Shown: positions 25,514 through 34,663, counted from the first letter of the stretch. The stretch is DNA of 64,000 bases from JAWLAT01 sp041395325 (GCA_041395325.1 JAWLAT010000016.1:46511-110510), one strand, 5' to 3'. The notes: generated from the letters alone by a model not told the origin. A program made the numbers and translations.

Positions 25514-25566
25514 CAAATAAGCGTTTGTCCGCCGTGCGGAGCATGGCGGATAAACGTGTGTTGGAC
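25508..25566 (+). repeat. Isolated attC site (60-bp class) inside the mobile cluster
   Basis: GCATAAC (25508-25514) and GTTGGAC (25560-25566) are consensus cores. The arms CGTTTGTCCGCC and GGCGGATAAACG pair at 11 of 12 positions around GTGCGGAGCAT. It follows a truncated plus-strand reading frame and is about 4.2 kb from the end of the main array. Confidence 0.85.
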
Positions 25567-25835
25567 TGAGCCGCTCACGTAGGTCTGTCCTTACTTGGGA
25601 ATTTGTATTGTGGGCGACGCAGGGCGCACAAACTCAGAGCGGCGCAGTGGCCCTGATTGACGCTGGTCCAGTGGCGGATGGGTTGCCATGCTCTGTCCTG
25701 CAAGGGCTGCGCGGGATGCGTTTGTTGCCTGTATTACGCTCGATTTCACCCTATCAGGCAAGCGCCAGCGCCCGTGGCCGGTGATCCACCGGTATCGAGG
25801 TCAGGTGCTTCAGTCAGCTGTCAGCGCGTCATTCG
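25567..25835. other. Region between the isolated attC and the IS91 remnant
   Basis: About 270 bases with no convincing gene. A short plus-strand stretch (SCKGCAGCVCC) resembles the zinc-binding start of IS91 transposases but is in the wrong orientation for the adjacent remnant. Confidence 0.3.
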
Positions 25836-26500
25836 TCACCCGCATTCGAGCCTGATCGGCTGCCGCTGCAGGTGCAGGCTTCCCTGTCGGCATTTGGGAC
25901 AGCGCCTCAGCCAGTCGGTCGGTGACCAGGCCGGTGGGTTCGCTTTTGCCTTGGTCTGTTTGCGCTCGGCCTGCGCCTGTTCCTGTCGCTTCAGTTCCGT
26001 CCGAATGGCTGGCAGACGCTCATTGCAACAGCGGTTCGCCAGGAATCCGAAGTGGCGTATTCGCATCAGCCCCTTGGGCAGGACGTGGGTCAGGAAGCGA
26101 CGCAGCAGTTCCACGCCATCAAGCCACATCGATTTGTCCTGGCCGTCCCGATAGTCGTGATAGCGCAGTCCAACCTGCTCGCCGCGGATGCCGATCAGCC
26201 GGCGATCGCTCAGTGCAGTGCGGTGGCTGTAGCGGGATAGGCCACCACCGTGTCCGCTCGGCCCAGGCACGGTTTGGCAAAGCCCCCCCATTCCTCGGCC
26301 ATCAGCGCATCGAGCACCGTATCGATCGATGTTGCACTCAGCCCTGAGAGTTCCCCTTCCTTGACCCGTTGGCGCAAGCCAGCCACGAAGTTTCCTCGCA
26401 ATAACCGACTCAGCGCCTTGACCGGAAACAGATACTGTCCCTTGGCCGCTCGCCACTGGCCGGTGTCGGTCCCGCTCGAATCGGCCAGTTGCTTTCACTG
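25836..26500 (-). pseudogene. IS91-family transposase remnant (C-terminal part, frameshifted)
   Basis: From about 26500 the frame reads AAKGQYLFPVKALSRLLRGN, FVAGLRQRVKEGELSGLS and EEWGGFAKPCLGRADTVV. It then shifts near 26235 into LIGIRGEQVGLRYHDYRDG, MWLDGVELLRRFLTHVLPKG, LMRIRHFGFLANRCCNERL and a terminal CPKCRQGSLHL zinc knuckle before the stop at 25836. This matches the Y2 rolling-circle transposase family with the N-terminal half absent. IS91/ISCR elements often accompany integrons. It abuts the 3' end of the isoprenoid-synthase-like gene, marking the right edge of the mobile region. Confidence 0.82.
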
Positions 26501-26557
26501 GATCAGCCGATCGCTCCGCCGGGTTTGGGGATTGAATCCGACATGAGCCGAGCGGCT

Positions 26558-27301
26558 TTACGTCCTGACGACTTGGCCCTTGGCCTTCCTCGCCATCCGC
26601 CAGCCCCGCCAGGCCAGCAACGGGCCAGCGATGGGTTCGATGCCACGGCGCAGCAGCGACTGGCGCCACAGACCGATGTGCACGGCGAGCGCGGGACTGG
26701 CTTCCCCCAATGCCACTGGCGCCAGCCAATCCTGTGCGAGGTCCCGTCGCGCTTCGGCGGCGCGCGCGGGTGCTGCCACGAGTTCCTCCCGCGTCGCTGG
26801 CAGGCGGGCGCGCTCGGCCAGACTGAGCGGGTGGTTGAGGTCCGCCCCGCCCTGCCCCAGCGAGGCCAGTCGATAGACATCATCCAGCGCGCCCAGAACC
26901 AACGCCGAACTGCCGTCGTCCAGCAGCGCCTGCAATGCCTGCAATAGGGCGGCGCGGTCGTTGACCAGGGCCGCGCGGTTGGCCGGTGTGGGGGCATCCA
27001 GCTGCCGGGCGGTGGCGGTGATCAGCGCAGACGCGGCAGCGGCGTCTGCGATCGGCGCGAGTGCCTGGGTCAGGGGATGGCGCGGGTGTCCGGCGGCCAG
27101 CTCGGCCGCCTCATCCAGCCACCAGCCCAGCTTGCTCTCGGCCAGGCGCCGCTCACTCAAGCGGTACAGGCATTCCTGCAATTCGAAGTACAGACCCAGC
27201 GCCGGCGCGAAACGGTCGCTGCGAGCGTAGATCTGCGCCAGCGCGAAGGCCGGATCGCGCTGCCGCCACCGCTGCAGAAAGGCATCGGCGGACGGGTTCA
27301 T
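26558..27301 (-). CDS. Isoprenoid-synthase-like protein (squalene/phytoene synthase family, degenerate)
   Basis: 247 residues. The fold-defining segments are recognisable: FALAQIYARSDRFAPALGLY, AESKLGWWLDEAAELAAGHP then RHPLTQAL, typical of trans-isoprenyl diphosphate synthase (head-to-head) enzymes. The first Asp-rich metal-binding motif is replaced (FELQECLYRLSE) and the second is not found, so catalysis is unlikely. The ATG at 27301 overlaps the TGA of gph (ATGA), making it the last gene of the mtaD-ubiG-gph operon. Its 3' end is 58 bases from the mobile-element remnant. Confidence 0.75.
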   Translation of the reverse strand: MNPSADAFLQRWRQRDPAFALAQIYARSDRFAPALGLYFELQECLYRLSERRLAESKLGWWLDEAAELAAGHPRHPLTQALAPIADAAAASALITATARQLDAPTPANRAALVNDRAALLQALQALLDDGSSALVLGALDDVYRLASLGQGGADLNHPLSLAERARLPATREELVAAPARAAEARRDLAQDWLAPVALGEASPALAVHIGLWRQSLLRRGIEPIAGPLLAWRGWRMARKAKGQVVRT

Positions 27302-27984
27302 CGTGGCAGCGCAAAGCGCTCGGCCAGCGCCTGCGGTGTCCAGCAGATGTGGTCCGCGCCCCAACTCGCGACGGCGTCGGGCTCGTCCAGATAGCCCCAG
27401 CCGGCGACGATGGTGCCGCAGCCCGCCGCCTGTCCGGCTTCGATGTCACGGGCATCGTCGCCGATCATCCAGGCCTGCGCGGGGGTGCCGCCCAGTTCCA
27501 TCAGCGCATGCAGCAGGGGCGCCGGGTGCGGCTTGCGCTGAACCAGACTGTCGCCACCGATGACCACGGAGGTGCGGTCCTGCCAGCCGAGGCGATTCAA
27601 CAGCTGACGGGTCAGGCCAATCGGTTTGTTGGTGACGATGCCCCAGGCGATCTGGTGGGCATCGAGACGGTCGAGGAAGGCTTCGACGTCTTCGAAGGCG
27701 CGCGTGTGATCGGCGATGCCTTCGGCATAGCTGCGCAGAAACTCCGGCAACAATGCATCGATGGTGGCCTCACTGGCCTCCGGAAAGCCCTCCTGCAGCA
27801 GCCGTCGACCACCGCGGCTGACCAGCCGGCGCAAGGGCTGCGGATCCATCGCCGACAGGCCGTGGGAGGCTCGAACGGCGTTGAGCGCAGCGATCAGGTC
27901 CAGCGCCGTGTCCAGCAGCGTGCCATCCAGATCGAACAGCAGGCAGCTGTGCCGCTGCAGCGGAATCAGTCCTTGGCCAGACAC
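27298..27984 (-). CDS. HAD-superfamily phosphatase (phosphoglycolate phosphatase/MupP type)
   Basis: 228 residues. HAD motif I is CLLFDLDGTLLDT (nucleophile Asp in DLDGT), motif II/III lies around IAWGIVTNKPIG and KPHPAPLLHAL, and motif IV is MIGDDARDIEAG. The size and cap match class I (subfamily IA) phosphatases annotated as gph. In pseudomonads the orthologous position beside ubiG and mtaD is occupied by MupP, an N-acetylmuramate-6-phosphate phosphatase of peptidoglycan recycling, so that role is equally plausible. It overlaps the end of ubiG by 19 bases and the next gene by 4. Confidence 0.87.
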   Translation of the reverse strand: MSGQGLIPLQRHSCLLFDLDGTLLDTALDLIAALNAVRASHGLSAMDPQPLRRLVSRGGRRLLQEGFPEASEATIDALLPEFLRSYAEGIADHTRAFEDVEAFLDRLDAHQIAWGIVTNKPIGLTRQLLNRLGWQDRTSVVIGGDSLVQRKPHPAPLLHALMELGGTPAQAWMIGDDARDIEAGQAAGCGTIVAGWGYLDEPDAVASWGADHICWTPQALAERFALPR

Positions 27985-28691
27985 AGAAGGTAATTGATCT
28001 TCGGTTGCGGACTGCGCCAGGCCCGTCGACTCAACGGGTCGTAGCCGAGGCCTTCCAGCGCGATCGGGTGCAGTCCGGCCTGGCGGCCCATTTCGATCAG
28101 TTCGCTGGGTCGCAGGAAGCGGTCGTATCGATGGGTCCCGCGCGGCAGCAGACCGAGCAGATATTCGGCCGCGACGATGCCGAGCAAGAAGCTGGCCGGA
28201 CGCCGATCCAGCGTTGACAGGAACAACCGTCCACCCGGCGCCAGCAAGGCGGCGAGCTCATGCAGCAGGCCCTGCTGGTCGGCCACATGCTCGATCAGCT
28301 CCAGCGCGGTGATCAGCGGATACTGGCCGGCGTGCTCCGGCAGCAACTCGGCGCTGCTGGCCTGGCGATAGTCGATCTGCAGTTCCGATTCCAGCGCATG
28401 CAGCCGGGCGACTTCCAGCAGATCCTCGGTCGGGTCGATCGCCGTCACCTGAGCGCCAGAGCGGGCCAGTCCTTCGGCCACCAACCCGCCGCCACAACCC
28501 ACATCCAGCGCCTGCACGCCATCCAGCGCGGCGTGCTCGGCAACGAATGCCAGCCGCAGCGGATTGAGCACATGCAGCGGACCGGCCGGCCCCGAGGGAT
28601 CCCACCAGCGCGCGGCCTGGGCGCGGAAACGCTCGACTTCGGCCGGATCGGCACCGCGCGGCAAGCGCAGCGGCGCACCCGTCTCGGTCAT
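27966..28691 (-). CDS. ubiG: Ubiquinone biosynthesis O-methyltransferase
   Basis: 241 residues. Class I SAM methyltransferase motif I is ALDVGCGGGLVAEGLARSG, post-I is VTAIDPTEDLL. The UbiG-specific N-terminus (EVERFRAQAARWWDPSGP then LHVLNPLRLAFV) and the tail HRYDRFLRPSELIEMGRQAG are also present. It catalyses both O-methylations of the ubiquinone ring. The start codon overlaps the stop of mtaD (ATGA), and the gene overlaps gph downstream. Confidence 0.95.
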   Translation of the reverse strand: MTETGAPLRLPRGADPAEVERFRAQAARWWDPSGPAGPLHVLNPLRLAFVAEHAALDGVQALDVGCGGGLVAEGLARSGAQVTAIDPTEDLLEVARLHALESELQIDYRQASSAELLPEHAGQYPLITALELIEHVADQQGLLHELAALLAPGGRLFLSTLDRRPASFLLGIVAAEYLLGLLPRGTHRYDRFLRPSELIEMGRQAGLHPIALEGLGYDPLSRRAWRSPQPKINYLLCLAKD

Positions 28692-30028
28692 GCCGAGCCC
28701 CCCGAGCGGGCCTGCCGCGCGCGCAGGGCCCAGCGCTGGGCGTTTCGGGTCAGCGCATCCAGATCCACCCCCAGCAGTTGACCGGACTGCACCCGACGGC
28801 GCCCCGCCACCCAGACATCGCTAACGTGCTGGCGGCCGGCGGCGTAGATCATTTGCGACACCGGACTGTAGACCGGCTGCAGGATGGCATCGGACAGACG
28901 CACGGCGGTCAAATCGGCCCACTTGCCCGGTTCCAGCGTGCCGGTGACATCGGCCAGTCCCAGCGCCTTGGCGCCGCCCAACGTGGCGGCTCGCAATGCG
29001 GCATGGGCGTCCAATGCGGTGGCGTCGTTGGCGACCGCCTTGGCCAGCAGCGCCGCCGTGCGGGTTTCGCCGAGCATGTCCAGATCGTTGTTGCTGGCGC
29101 AGCCATCGGTGCCGATGGCCACGTTGACACCGGCCTGTTGCAGCTTGCCGACCGGACAGAAGCCGCTGGCCAGTTTCAGATTGGATTCCGGGCAATGCGC
29201 CACGCTGACGCCATTGGCCGCGCACAGCTCGATCTCGGCATCGGTCAACTGGGTCATGTGAACGGCGGTCAACGACTCATTGACCAGGCCCAGTCGCTGC
29301 AGTCGAGCCAGCGGCCGCTCGTGGTGCTGGTTCTTGCTGTCGACGATCTCCTGCGCGGTCTCATGCACATGACAGTGCACGCGCAGACCGAACTGGTCGC
29401 TGAGCAGATGCAGCTTGGCGAAGCTCTCGTCAGACACCGTGTACGGCGCGTGCGGTGCCAGCGCGGTGCCGATCAGCGGGTGCCCCTTCCAGCTGTCATG
29501 CACCCGCACCGCCTTGTCCAGATACTCGGCGGCATTGCCGGCCCAGGCGGTGGGGAACTCGATGACGATCAGCCCCACCAGCGCGCGCAGACCCATCTGC
29601 TCGAACACCGCGGCGGCGACGTCGGGAAAGAAATACATCTCCTGACAAGCCGTGGTACCGCCGAGCAGCATCTCGGCGGCGGCCAGCTCCGCCCCTTCGC
29701 GGACGAATTCGGCGCTGACCAGCGCCCCTTCCACCGGCCAGATGTGCTCGGTCAGCCACGGCATCAGCGGCAGATCATCGGCGATGCCACGCAGCAGGCT
29801 CATCGGCGCGTGCGTGTGGGCGTTGATCAGGCCAGGGATCAGCAGATGCTCCGGCAGGTCGACCCGCTCGCCTGGATCAAAGCGCTGTTCGGCTTCGGCC
29901 AGCGGACACAGCGCCACGATACGACCCTCGCGGACGGCCAGGGCATGGCCTTCGTGCACGACGCCGACCGGCTCCACCGGTGTGATCCAGCGGGGGACGA
30001 TCAGACTGTCGACACGCTCGTTGCCCAT
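28688..30028 (-). CDS. mtaD: 5'-methylthioadenosine/S-adenosylhomocysteine deaminase-type amidohydrolase
   Basis: 446 residues, TRZ/ATZ family. Metal site motifs: LIPGLINAHTHAPMSLLRG (HxH), LRVHCHVHET, a later His in TAVHMTQL and Asp in VAIGTDGCASNNDLDML. ATG 30028 is preferred over GTG 30034 because AGGAG is 5 bases upstream. Family members deaminate MTA or SAH-like adenosines; in pseudomonads the gene adjacent to ubiG has this activity. First gene of a four-gene overlapping operon. Confidence 0.88.
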   Translation of the reverse strand: MGNERVDSLIVPRWITPVEPVGVVHEGHALAVREGRIVALCPLAEAEQRFDPGERVDLPEHLLIPGLINAHTHAPMSLLRGIADDLPLMPWLTEHIWPVEGALVSAEFVREGAELAAAEMLLGGTTACQEMYFFPDVAAAVFEQMGLRALVGLIVIEFPTAWAGNAAEYLDKAVRVHDSWKGHPLIGTALAPHAPYTVSDESFAKLHLLSDQFGLRVHCHVHETAQEIVDSKNQHHERPLARLQRLGLVNESLTAVHMTQLTDAEIELCAANGVSVAHCPESNLKLASGFCPVGKLQQAGVNVAIGTDGCASNNDLDMLGETRTAALLAKAVANDATALDAHAALRAATLGGAKALGLADVTGTLEPGKWADLTAVRLSDAILQPVYSPVSQMIYAAGRQHVSDVWVAGRRRVQSGQLLGVDLDALTRNAQRWALRARQARSGGSA

Positions 30029-30083
30029 GCTCACTCCTGTACCCGAGGCTGCACGCCGATCCCCTGACCGGCGTGATCGATCC

Positions 30084-30650
30084 TTACTTGACGCGCGAGA
30101 CGTATTCGCCCGAACGGGTGTCGACCTTGATGGTCTCGCCCTGCTCGATGAACAGCGGCACGCGCACCACCGCGCCGGTGCTCAGCTTGGCCGGCTTGGT
30201 GCCGCCGGTGGCGGTGTCGCCGCGCACGCCCGGATCGGTCTCGACGATCTCCAGTTCAACGAAGTTGGGCGGCTGGATGCTCAGCGGCGCACCGTTCCAC
30301 AGCGTCACGATGCACATGTCCTGCTCGCGCAGCCACTTGGCCGACTCGCCCACGGCCACGGCGTCGGCGCTGAGCTGCTCGAAGCTTTCGGTCTGCATGA
30401 AGTGCCAGAACTCGCCGTCGCTGTAGAGAAACTGCATGTCGGTGTCCATCACGTCGGCGCCTTCCACCGAATCGCTGGACTTCATGCTGCGTTCCACCAC
30501 CCGGCCGTTCTTCAGGTTGCGGATGCGGATGCGGGTAAAGGCCTGGCCCTTGCCCGGCTTGATGAAATCGGAATCGACGATGACGTAGGGATCGCCGTCG
30601 ATCAGGATCTTCAGGCCGTTGCGTACATCGTTGAGGCCATAACTCGCCAT
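30084..30650 (-). CDS. efp: Translation elongation factor P
   Basis: 188 residues from ATG 30650. The three beta-barrel domains are complete: KOW-like N-domain with the acceptor loop IKPGKGQAF (Lys34, the beta-lysylation site), OB domains with MQFLYSDGEFWHFMQTESFE and the C-terminal VRVPLFIEQGETIKVDTRSG. EF-P relieves ribosome stalling at proline stretches. The modifying enzyme gene epmB is divergent next door, which supports the lysine-type modification pathway. An in-frame extension to 30701 is not conserved in the family. Confidence 0.97.
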   Translation of the reverse strand: MASYGLNDVRNGLKILIDGDPYVIVDSDFIKPGKGQAFTRIRIRNLKNGRVVERSMKSSDSVEGADVMDTDMQFLYSDGEFWHFMQTESFEQLSADAVAVGESAKWLREQDMCIVTLWNGAPLSIQPPNFVELEIVETDPGVRGDTATGGTKPAKLSTGAVVRVPLFIEQGETIKVDTRSGEYVSRVK

Positions 30651-30870
30651 GACTGCATTACTCCAGAGGTGGAAAGAGGTTCGGCGAGGCGGAATCGCCA
30701 TCGTCCGGCGCGGCAGGCGGGTGCGACCTCAGACTGGTGCATCGTCAGGCAGACCACTGCGTGACCATCGCACAGGCTAAGATGGCTGTCCGATGGACCG
30801 CCGCAAAGCAATCGCCAATGATAACTTGGAAGCGCCAGGGATTGCGCTCCCTGCCGGGCACAGCGCGCCG

Positions 30871-31899
30871 ATGAGTGCTGTCTCGACGACCCTTGCGACG
30901 CCGCATCTGGTCGACCGACCCAACGGCGACTGGCAGATGCAGCTGCGACAGGCCTTCCGCCGCCTGCCCGATCTGCTGGCGCATCTGCAGCTGGCGCCCG
31001 CGCAATTGCCGGCGCTGCGGGCCGATGCGATGCACTTTCCGTTGCTGGTGCCCAGGGCATTCGCCGCGCGGATGCGGCCCGGCGATCCCCACGACCCGCT
31101 GCTCTGGCAGGTGCTGCCGCTCGCCGCCGAAGCCCGTGCAGGTCAGGGCGAAACCCTGGACCCGGTCGGTGACAAGGCCAGCGAGCGCAGCCTGGGGATG
31201 CTGCAGAAGTACCGTGGCCGCGCCCTGCTGCTGACCACGGCGGCCTGTGCGATCCACTGCCGCTACTGCTTCCGCCAGCACTACGACTATGCGGCCTCCA
31301 ACGCGGCACGCGGGGATTGGCACGAGGTCGTCGCCGCCATCGCCAGCGATTCCACGATTCATGAGGTCATCCTCAGTGGCGGCGATCCGCTGTCGTTGTC
31401 GACCGAACGATTGCGCCGCCTGACCGATCAACTGCGGCAGATTCCTCACCTGCGCCGGCTGCGCATCCACACGCGATGGCCGGTGGTACTGCCCGATCGG
31501 GTCGACCGCGAGTTGCTGGACTGGCTGGGTGAGCTGCCCTGGCCGGTCACCATCGTCGTCCACGCCAATCATCCGGCCGAGATCGATGCGGCAGTGAGCT
31601 CGGCCTGTCAGGCATTGCGCCGCAGCGGGGCCTGGCTGCTGAACCAGTCGGTGCTGCTGGCGGGCGTCAATGACGACGCAGACTGTCTGGCAGCCTTGAG
31701 CGATGCCCTGCAACAGGCCGGCGTGCTGCCCTATTACCTGCACCTGCTCGACCCGGTGGCCGGCGCAGGGCGTTTTCGGGTCGGCGAACGCCGCGGTCGC
31801 GCCCTGATCGCGGAGCTCAGAGCCCGCCTCCCCGGCTATCTGGTGCCCCGGCTGGCCCGGGAAAAGGCCGGCGAAGCCGCCAAGCTGGTGCTGGCCTGA
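30871..31899 (+). CDS. epmB: EF-P beta-lysylation protein EpmB (lysine 2,3-aminomutase-like)
   Basis: 342 residues from ATG 30871, the usual family length; an in-frame ATG at 30793 gives a non-conserved extension. The radical SAM cluster motif CAIHCRYCF has Cys126, Cys130 and Cys133. LLLTTAACAIHC, EVILSGGDPL and LNQSVLLAGVNDD (PLP/AdoMet barrel) follow, then LPYYLHLLDPVAGAGRF. It isomerises lysine to beta-lysine used to modify EF-P Lys34. Divergent from efp across about 220 bases that must hold both promoters. epmA is not in the window. Confidence 0.94.
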   Translation: MSAVSTTLATPHLVDRPNGDWQMQLRQAFRRLPDLLAHLQLAPAQLPALRADAMHFPLLVPRAFAARMRPGDPHDPLLWQVLPLAAEARAGQGETLDPVGDKASERSLGMLQKYRGRALLLTTAACAIHCRYCFRQHYDYAASNAARGDWHEVVAAIASDSTIHEVILSGGDPLSLSTERLRRLTDQLRQIPHLRRLRIHTRWPVVLPDRVDRELLDWLGELPWPVTIVVHANHPAEIDAAVSSACQALRRSGAWLLNQSVLLAGVNDDADCLAALSDALQQAGVLPYYLHLLDPVAGAGRFRVGERRGRALIAELRARLPGYLVPRLAREKAGEAAKLVLA

Positions 31900-32047
31900 C
31901 GTCCATGCGACAGAAATGCTGCTTTGCGGCATTCCAGCTTGATTAGCCACTCAAGATCTGCAGAGCGTCACGATTGACATGCGCCCAGAATGACCCAAAT
32001 GCATCCATATCGGTCACAATCAGCCCCGCCAAAGCAAGGACTGCGCT

Positions 32048-34120
32048 ATGGGTAAGGCAGACAACATCATCCGCCTGTTGCTGGTGGAGGAGTCGGTCGA
32101 GGACGCCGAACACGTCATCAGTGTGATCCGCAACAGCGGGATGGCCGTGCGCCCGTCGCGCGCCACCGACGGCGAGGAAGTCAGCTCGCTGCTGGCCGAG
32201 CAGGGCGTGGATCTGGTGCTGGTGTCGCCCAATCTGCAGAGCAGCAAGCTCAAGGTGGTGGTTGAGGCCATCGACAAGAGCGGCAAGGACATCGTGCCAC
32301 TGCAACTGCTGGACAGCCTCAGTGCCGACAACCTGGCCGATGCGCTGCGCCAGGGCGCCCGCGACGTCATTCCGCGCGCGCTGCCCGACATCCTGCAGAT
32401 GATCGTCAAGCGCGAGTTCGAGAATCTGCAGGCACGCCGTGGCCTGCGTCGGCTGGAAGCCTCGCTGCGCGAAAGCGAGCGGCGCTGTCATTCGCTGCTG
32501 GACAGCTCACGCGACCCGATCGCCTATGTCCATGACGGCATGCACGTCTATGCCAACCGGGCCTATCTGGAAATCTTCGGCTTCGAGGACTTCGAGGAAA
32601 TCGAAGGCACGCCGATGCTGGAGTTCATCGGGCCCAAACACGCCGATGAGATGAAAACGGTGCTGCGGCAGATCAGCAAGGGCGAAAAGCCACCCGAGCG
32701 GATGAGTGTGCAGGCGCGCACGCCGGAGGGCACCACTTTCGATGCCGCGCTGGAGCTGTCCGAGGCCAGTATCGAGGGTGAGAGCTGCACCCAGATCGTA
32801 TTCCGCCAACAGACCGTGGACGCCAAGGTCGCCGAGCAGCTGGATACGCTGAAGCGGCAGGATCTGGTCACTGGTCTGGCGAATCGCCAGCATTTCCTGA
32901 GCGAGATGGAAAAGGCGGTCAGCAGTGCCATTTCCGGCAAGATCGATCAGGCCCTGCTGTATGTGGAACTGGACGGCTACCGCCGCACGCTGGACAGCAT
33001 TGGCGTCGGCAGTGCCGACCTGTTGCTGGCCGACGTCGCCAGCTGTCTGGGCGAACAGGTGGGTGAACAGGATCTGGTGGCCCGCTTCTCCGACCACACC
33101 TTCACCGTGCTGGCCAACAATCGCAGCCACGCCGAGTGCGCCACCTTCGCCGAGACGATTGCCAAGGCCATTGACTCGAAGATCTTCGAGGTCGGCCAGC
33201 AATCGGTCAGCATGACTGCCAGCGTCGGCGTCTGCCTGCTCACCGAGAAGATTTCGCGGGTGCAGGATGTGCTCGAACGCGCCGCGGAATCAGCGCGCAG
33301 CGCCAGTGAAGAAGGCGGCAATCGGGTCGTCGTCTTCGACCCTTCCGCCAAGGAAAAAGCGCAGGCCGAAAAGGACCAGCACTGGCTGAGCCTGATCAAG
33401 GATGCGCTGAACAAGGACGGCTTCGTGCTGTTCTATCAGCCAATGATCAGCCTGCAGGGCGCCGAAGGCGAGTACTACGAGATCCTGCTGCGCATGAGTT
33501 CGCCCAAGGGCGAAATCATGCCCAACAACTTCCTGCCCGTGGCCGCAAAGCACGGTCTGCTGCCGCACATCGACCGCTGGGTCATCGGCAAGGCCATCAG
33601 CATTCTGGCCGAACGCCTGCAACAGGGCAGTCGCTGCACCTTCTTCGTCAAAATCTCGCCGGAGTCGATTCAGGACGGCACGATCCTGCAGTGGCTGACG
33701 CAGCAACTGAAGCAGGCCAAGCTGCCTGGCAAGCATCTGGTGCTGGAGATGCCGGAGAGCAAGGTGGTCACCAACCTCAAGCCTGCCCGTCTGCTGGCGC
33801 AGGGTCTGACCCAGTTGCACTGCGGCTTCACACTGGAGCAGTTCGGCAGTGGCCTGAACTCCTTCCAGCTGCTCAAGCATGTGCCGGCCAAGTACATCAA
33901 GATCGACCGCAGCTACATGGCCGACCTGCCCAAGCACAAGGAAAACGAGCTCAAGGTGCGCGAGCTCTGCGACGAGGCGCGTGGCGTCGGCCGCGAGGTC
34001 ATCGCCGAGTTCGTCGAGGACGCCGCCAGCATGTCGATCCTGTTCTCCTGCGGCGTCAGTTTCGTGCAGGGCAACTTCCTGCAGGAACCCGAAAAGGTGA
34101 TGAGCTACGAGTTCAACTGA
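32048..34120 (+). CDS. fimX: FimX-like REC-PAS-GGDEF-EAL type IV pilus regulator
   Basis: 690 residues. A degenerate receiver (about 8-120), a PAS domain (RCHSLLDSSRDPIAYVHDG onward, about 145-265), a GGDEF domain with the active motif changed to SDHTF (about 347-351), and an EAL domain with EIL (478-480) in YYEILLRM. The tail VSFVQGNFLQEPEKVM is typical of FimX. Loss of both catalytic motifs fits the known FimX role as a c-di-GMP receptor controlling type IV pilus assembly and twitching rather than an enzyme. It stands alone with a 148-base upstream gap. Confidence 0.93.
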   Translation: MGKADNIIRLLLVEESVEDAEHVISVIRNSGMAVRPSRATDGEEVSSLLAEQGVDLVLVSPNLQSSKLKVVVEAIDKSGKDIVPLQLLDSLSADNLADALRQGARDVIPRALPDILQMIVKREFENLQARRGLRRLEASLRESERRCHSLLDSSRDPIAYVHDGMHVYANRAYLEIFGFEDFEEIEGTPMLEFIGPKHADEMKTVLRQISKGEKPPERMSVQARTPEGTTFDAALELSEASIEGESCTQIVFRQQTVDAKVAEQLDTLKRQDLVTGLANRQHFLSEMEKAVSSAISGKIDQALLYVELDGYRRTLDSIGVGSADLLLADVASCLGEQVGEQDLVARFSDHTFTVLANNRSHAECATFAETIAKAIDSKIFEVGQQSVSMTASVGVCLLTEKISRVQDVLERAAESARSASEEGGNRVVVFDPSAKEKAQAEKDQHWLSLIKDALNKDGFVLFYQPMISLQGAEGEYYEILLRMSSPKGEIMPNNFLPVAAKHGLLPHIDRWVIGKAISILAERLQQGSRCTFFVKISPESIQDGTILQWLTQQLKQAKLPGKHLVLEMPESKVVTNLKPARLLAQGLTQLHCGFTLEQFGSGLNSFQLLKHVPAKYIKIDRSYMADLPKHKENELKVRELCDEARGVGREVIAEFVEDAASMSILFSCGVSFVQGNFLQEPEKVMSYEFN

Positions 34121-34167
34121 TCGCGCGATGGATCGGTGGGTTGGATGACCGGCCCAGCCAATGCTCG

Positions 34168-34647
34168 TCAGTCAGTCCGAAGGCGGCGGCTGAAGGGCTC
34201 GCCCCGTTGGCAGTATTCGCAGCCGCAGGGTTTGCGGCCTCTTGCGGCGGGGTAGAAGCGCCAGCCGGTCACCTTCGGAGGGCGATAGATCGCAAGAATC
34301 TCGTGCGGCGCGATGGCACGAGGGATGATCACCTCCAGCCCCAGCGGGTCGCTGTGTTCGCGCACGACGCCAATGGCCGCTGCGGCCGTCAGCACCAGCT
34401 TGGTGGCGTTGTACTTACCCACCCGGACCAGTTCTGTGTCGGGAATGCGCAGGCGCGCGGCCAGCAACTGCAGCCCCTGTCGCCGGCGCAGTTCACGCAT
34501 CCATTGGTGATTCAGGATCGGGTTCTCGGTTTGCGGATGGGCGAAAACGCCATTGTCGAGGCGCCACTTCGTTCGCCGGACACGAATGCCGCCCCGACGA
34601 ATGCTGCGTTCATGGCGGGCGTCGAACAGATGGATGAATTGCGCCAT
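34168..34647 (-). CDS. Hypothetical protein with C-terminal zinc-knuckle motif
   Basis: 159 residues from ATG 34647. MAQFIHLFDARHERSIRRGG, then ENPILNHQWMRELRRRQG, VRVGKYNATKLVLTAAAA and the strongly patterned end VTGWRFYPAARGRKPCGCEY followed by CQRG. The CGCxxC cluster probably binds metal. I recognise this as a widespread conserved hypothetical family without a known function. Sixteen bases downstream of the MAPEG gene and on the same strand, so possibly co-transcribed. Confidence 0.8.
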   Translation of the reverse strand: MAQFIHLFDARHERSIRRGGIRVRRTKWRLDNGVFAHPQTENPILNHQWMRELRRRQGLQLLAARLRIPDTELVRVGKYNATKLVLTAAAAIGVVREHSDPLGLEVIIPRAIAPHEILAIYRPPKVTGWRFYPAARGRKPCGCEYCQRGEPFSRRLRTD

Positions 34648-34663
34648 GCCCTGTTGCCCGGCG

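Noticed and set aside
25657..26154. Plus-strand ORF with a SCKGCAGCVCC segment, resembling an IS91 zinc motif
   Set aside because: Orientation is opposite to the clear IS91 C-terminal remnant and the rest of the ORF is antisense to it; resemblance is limited to a few cysteines.
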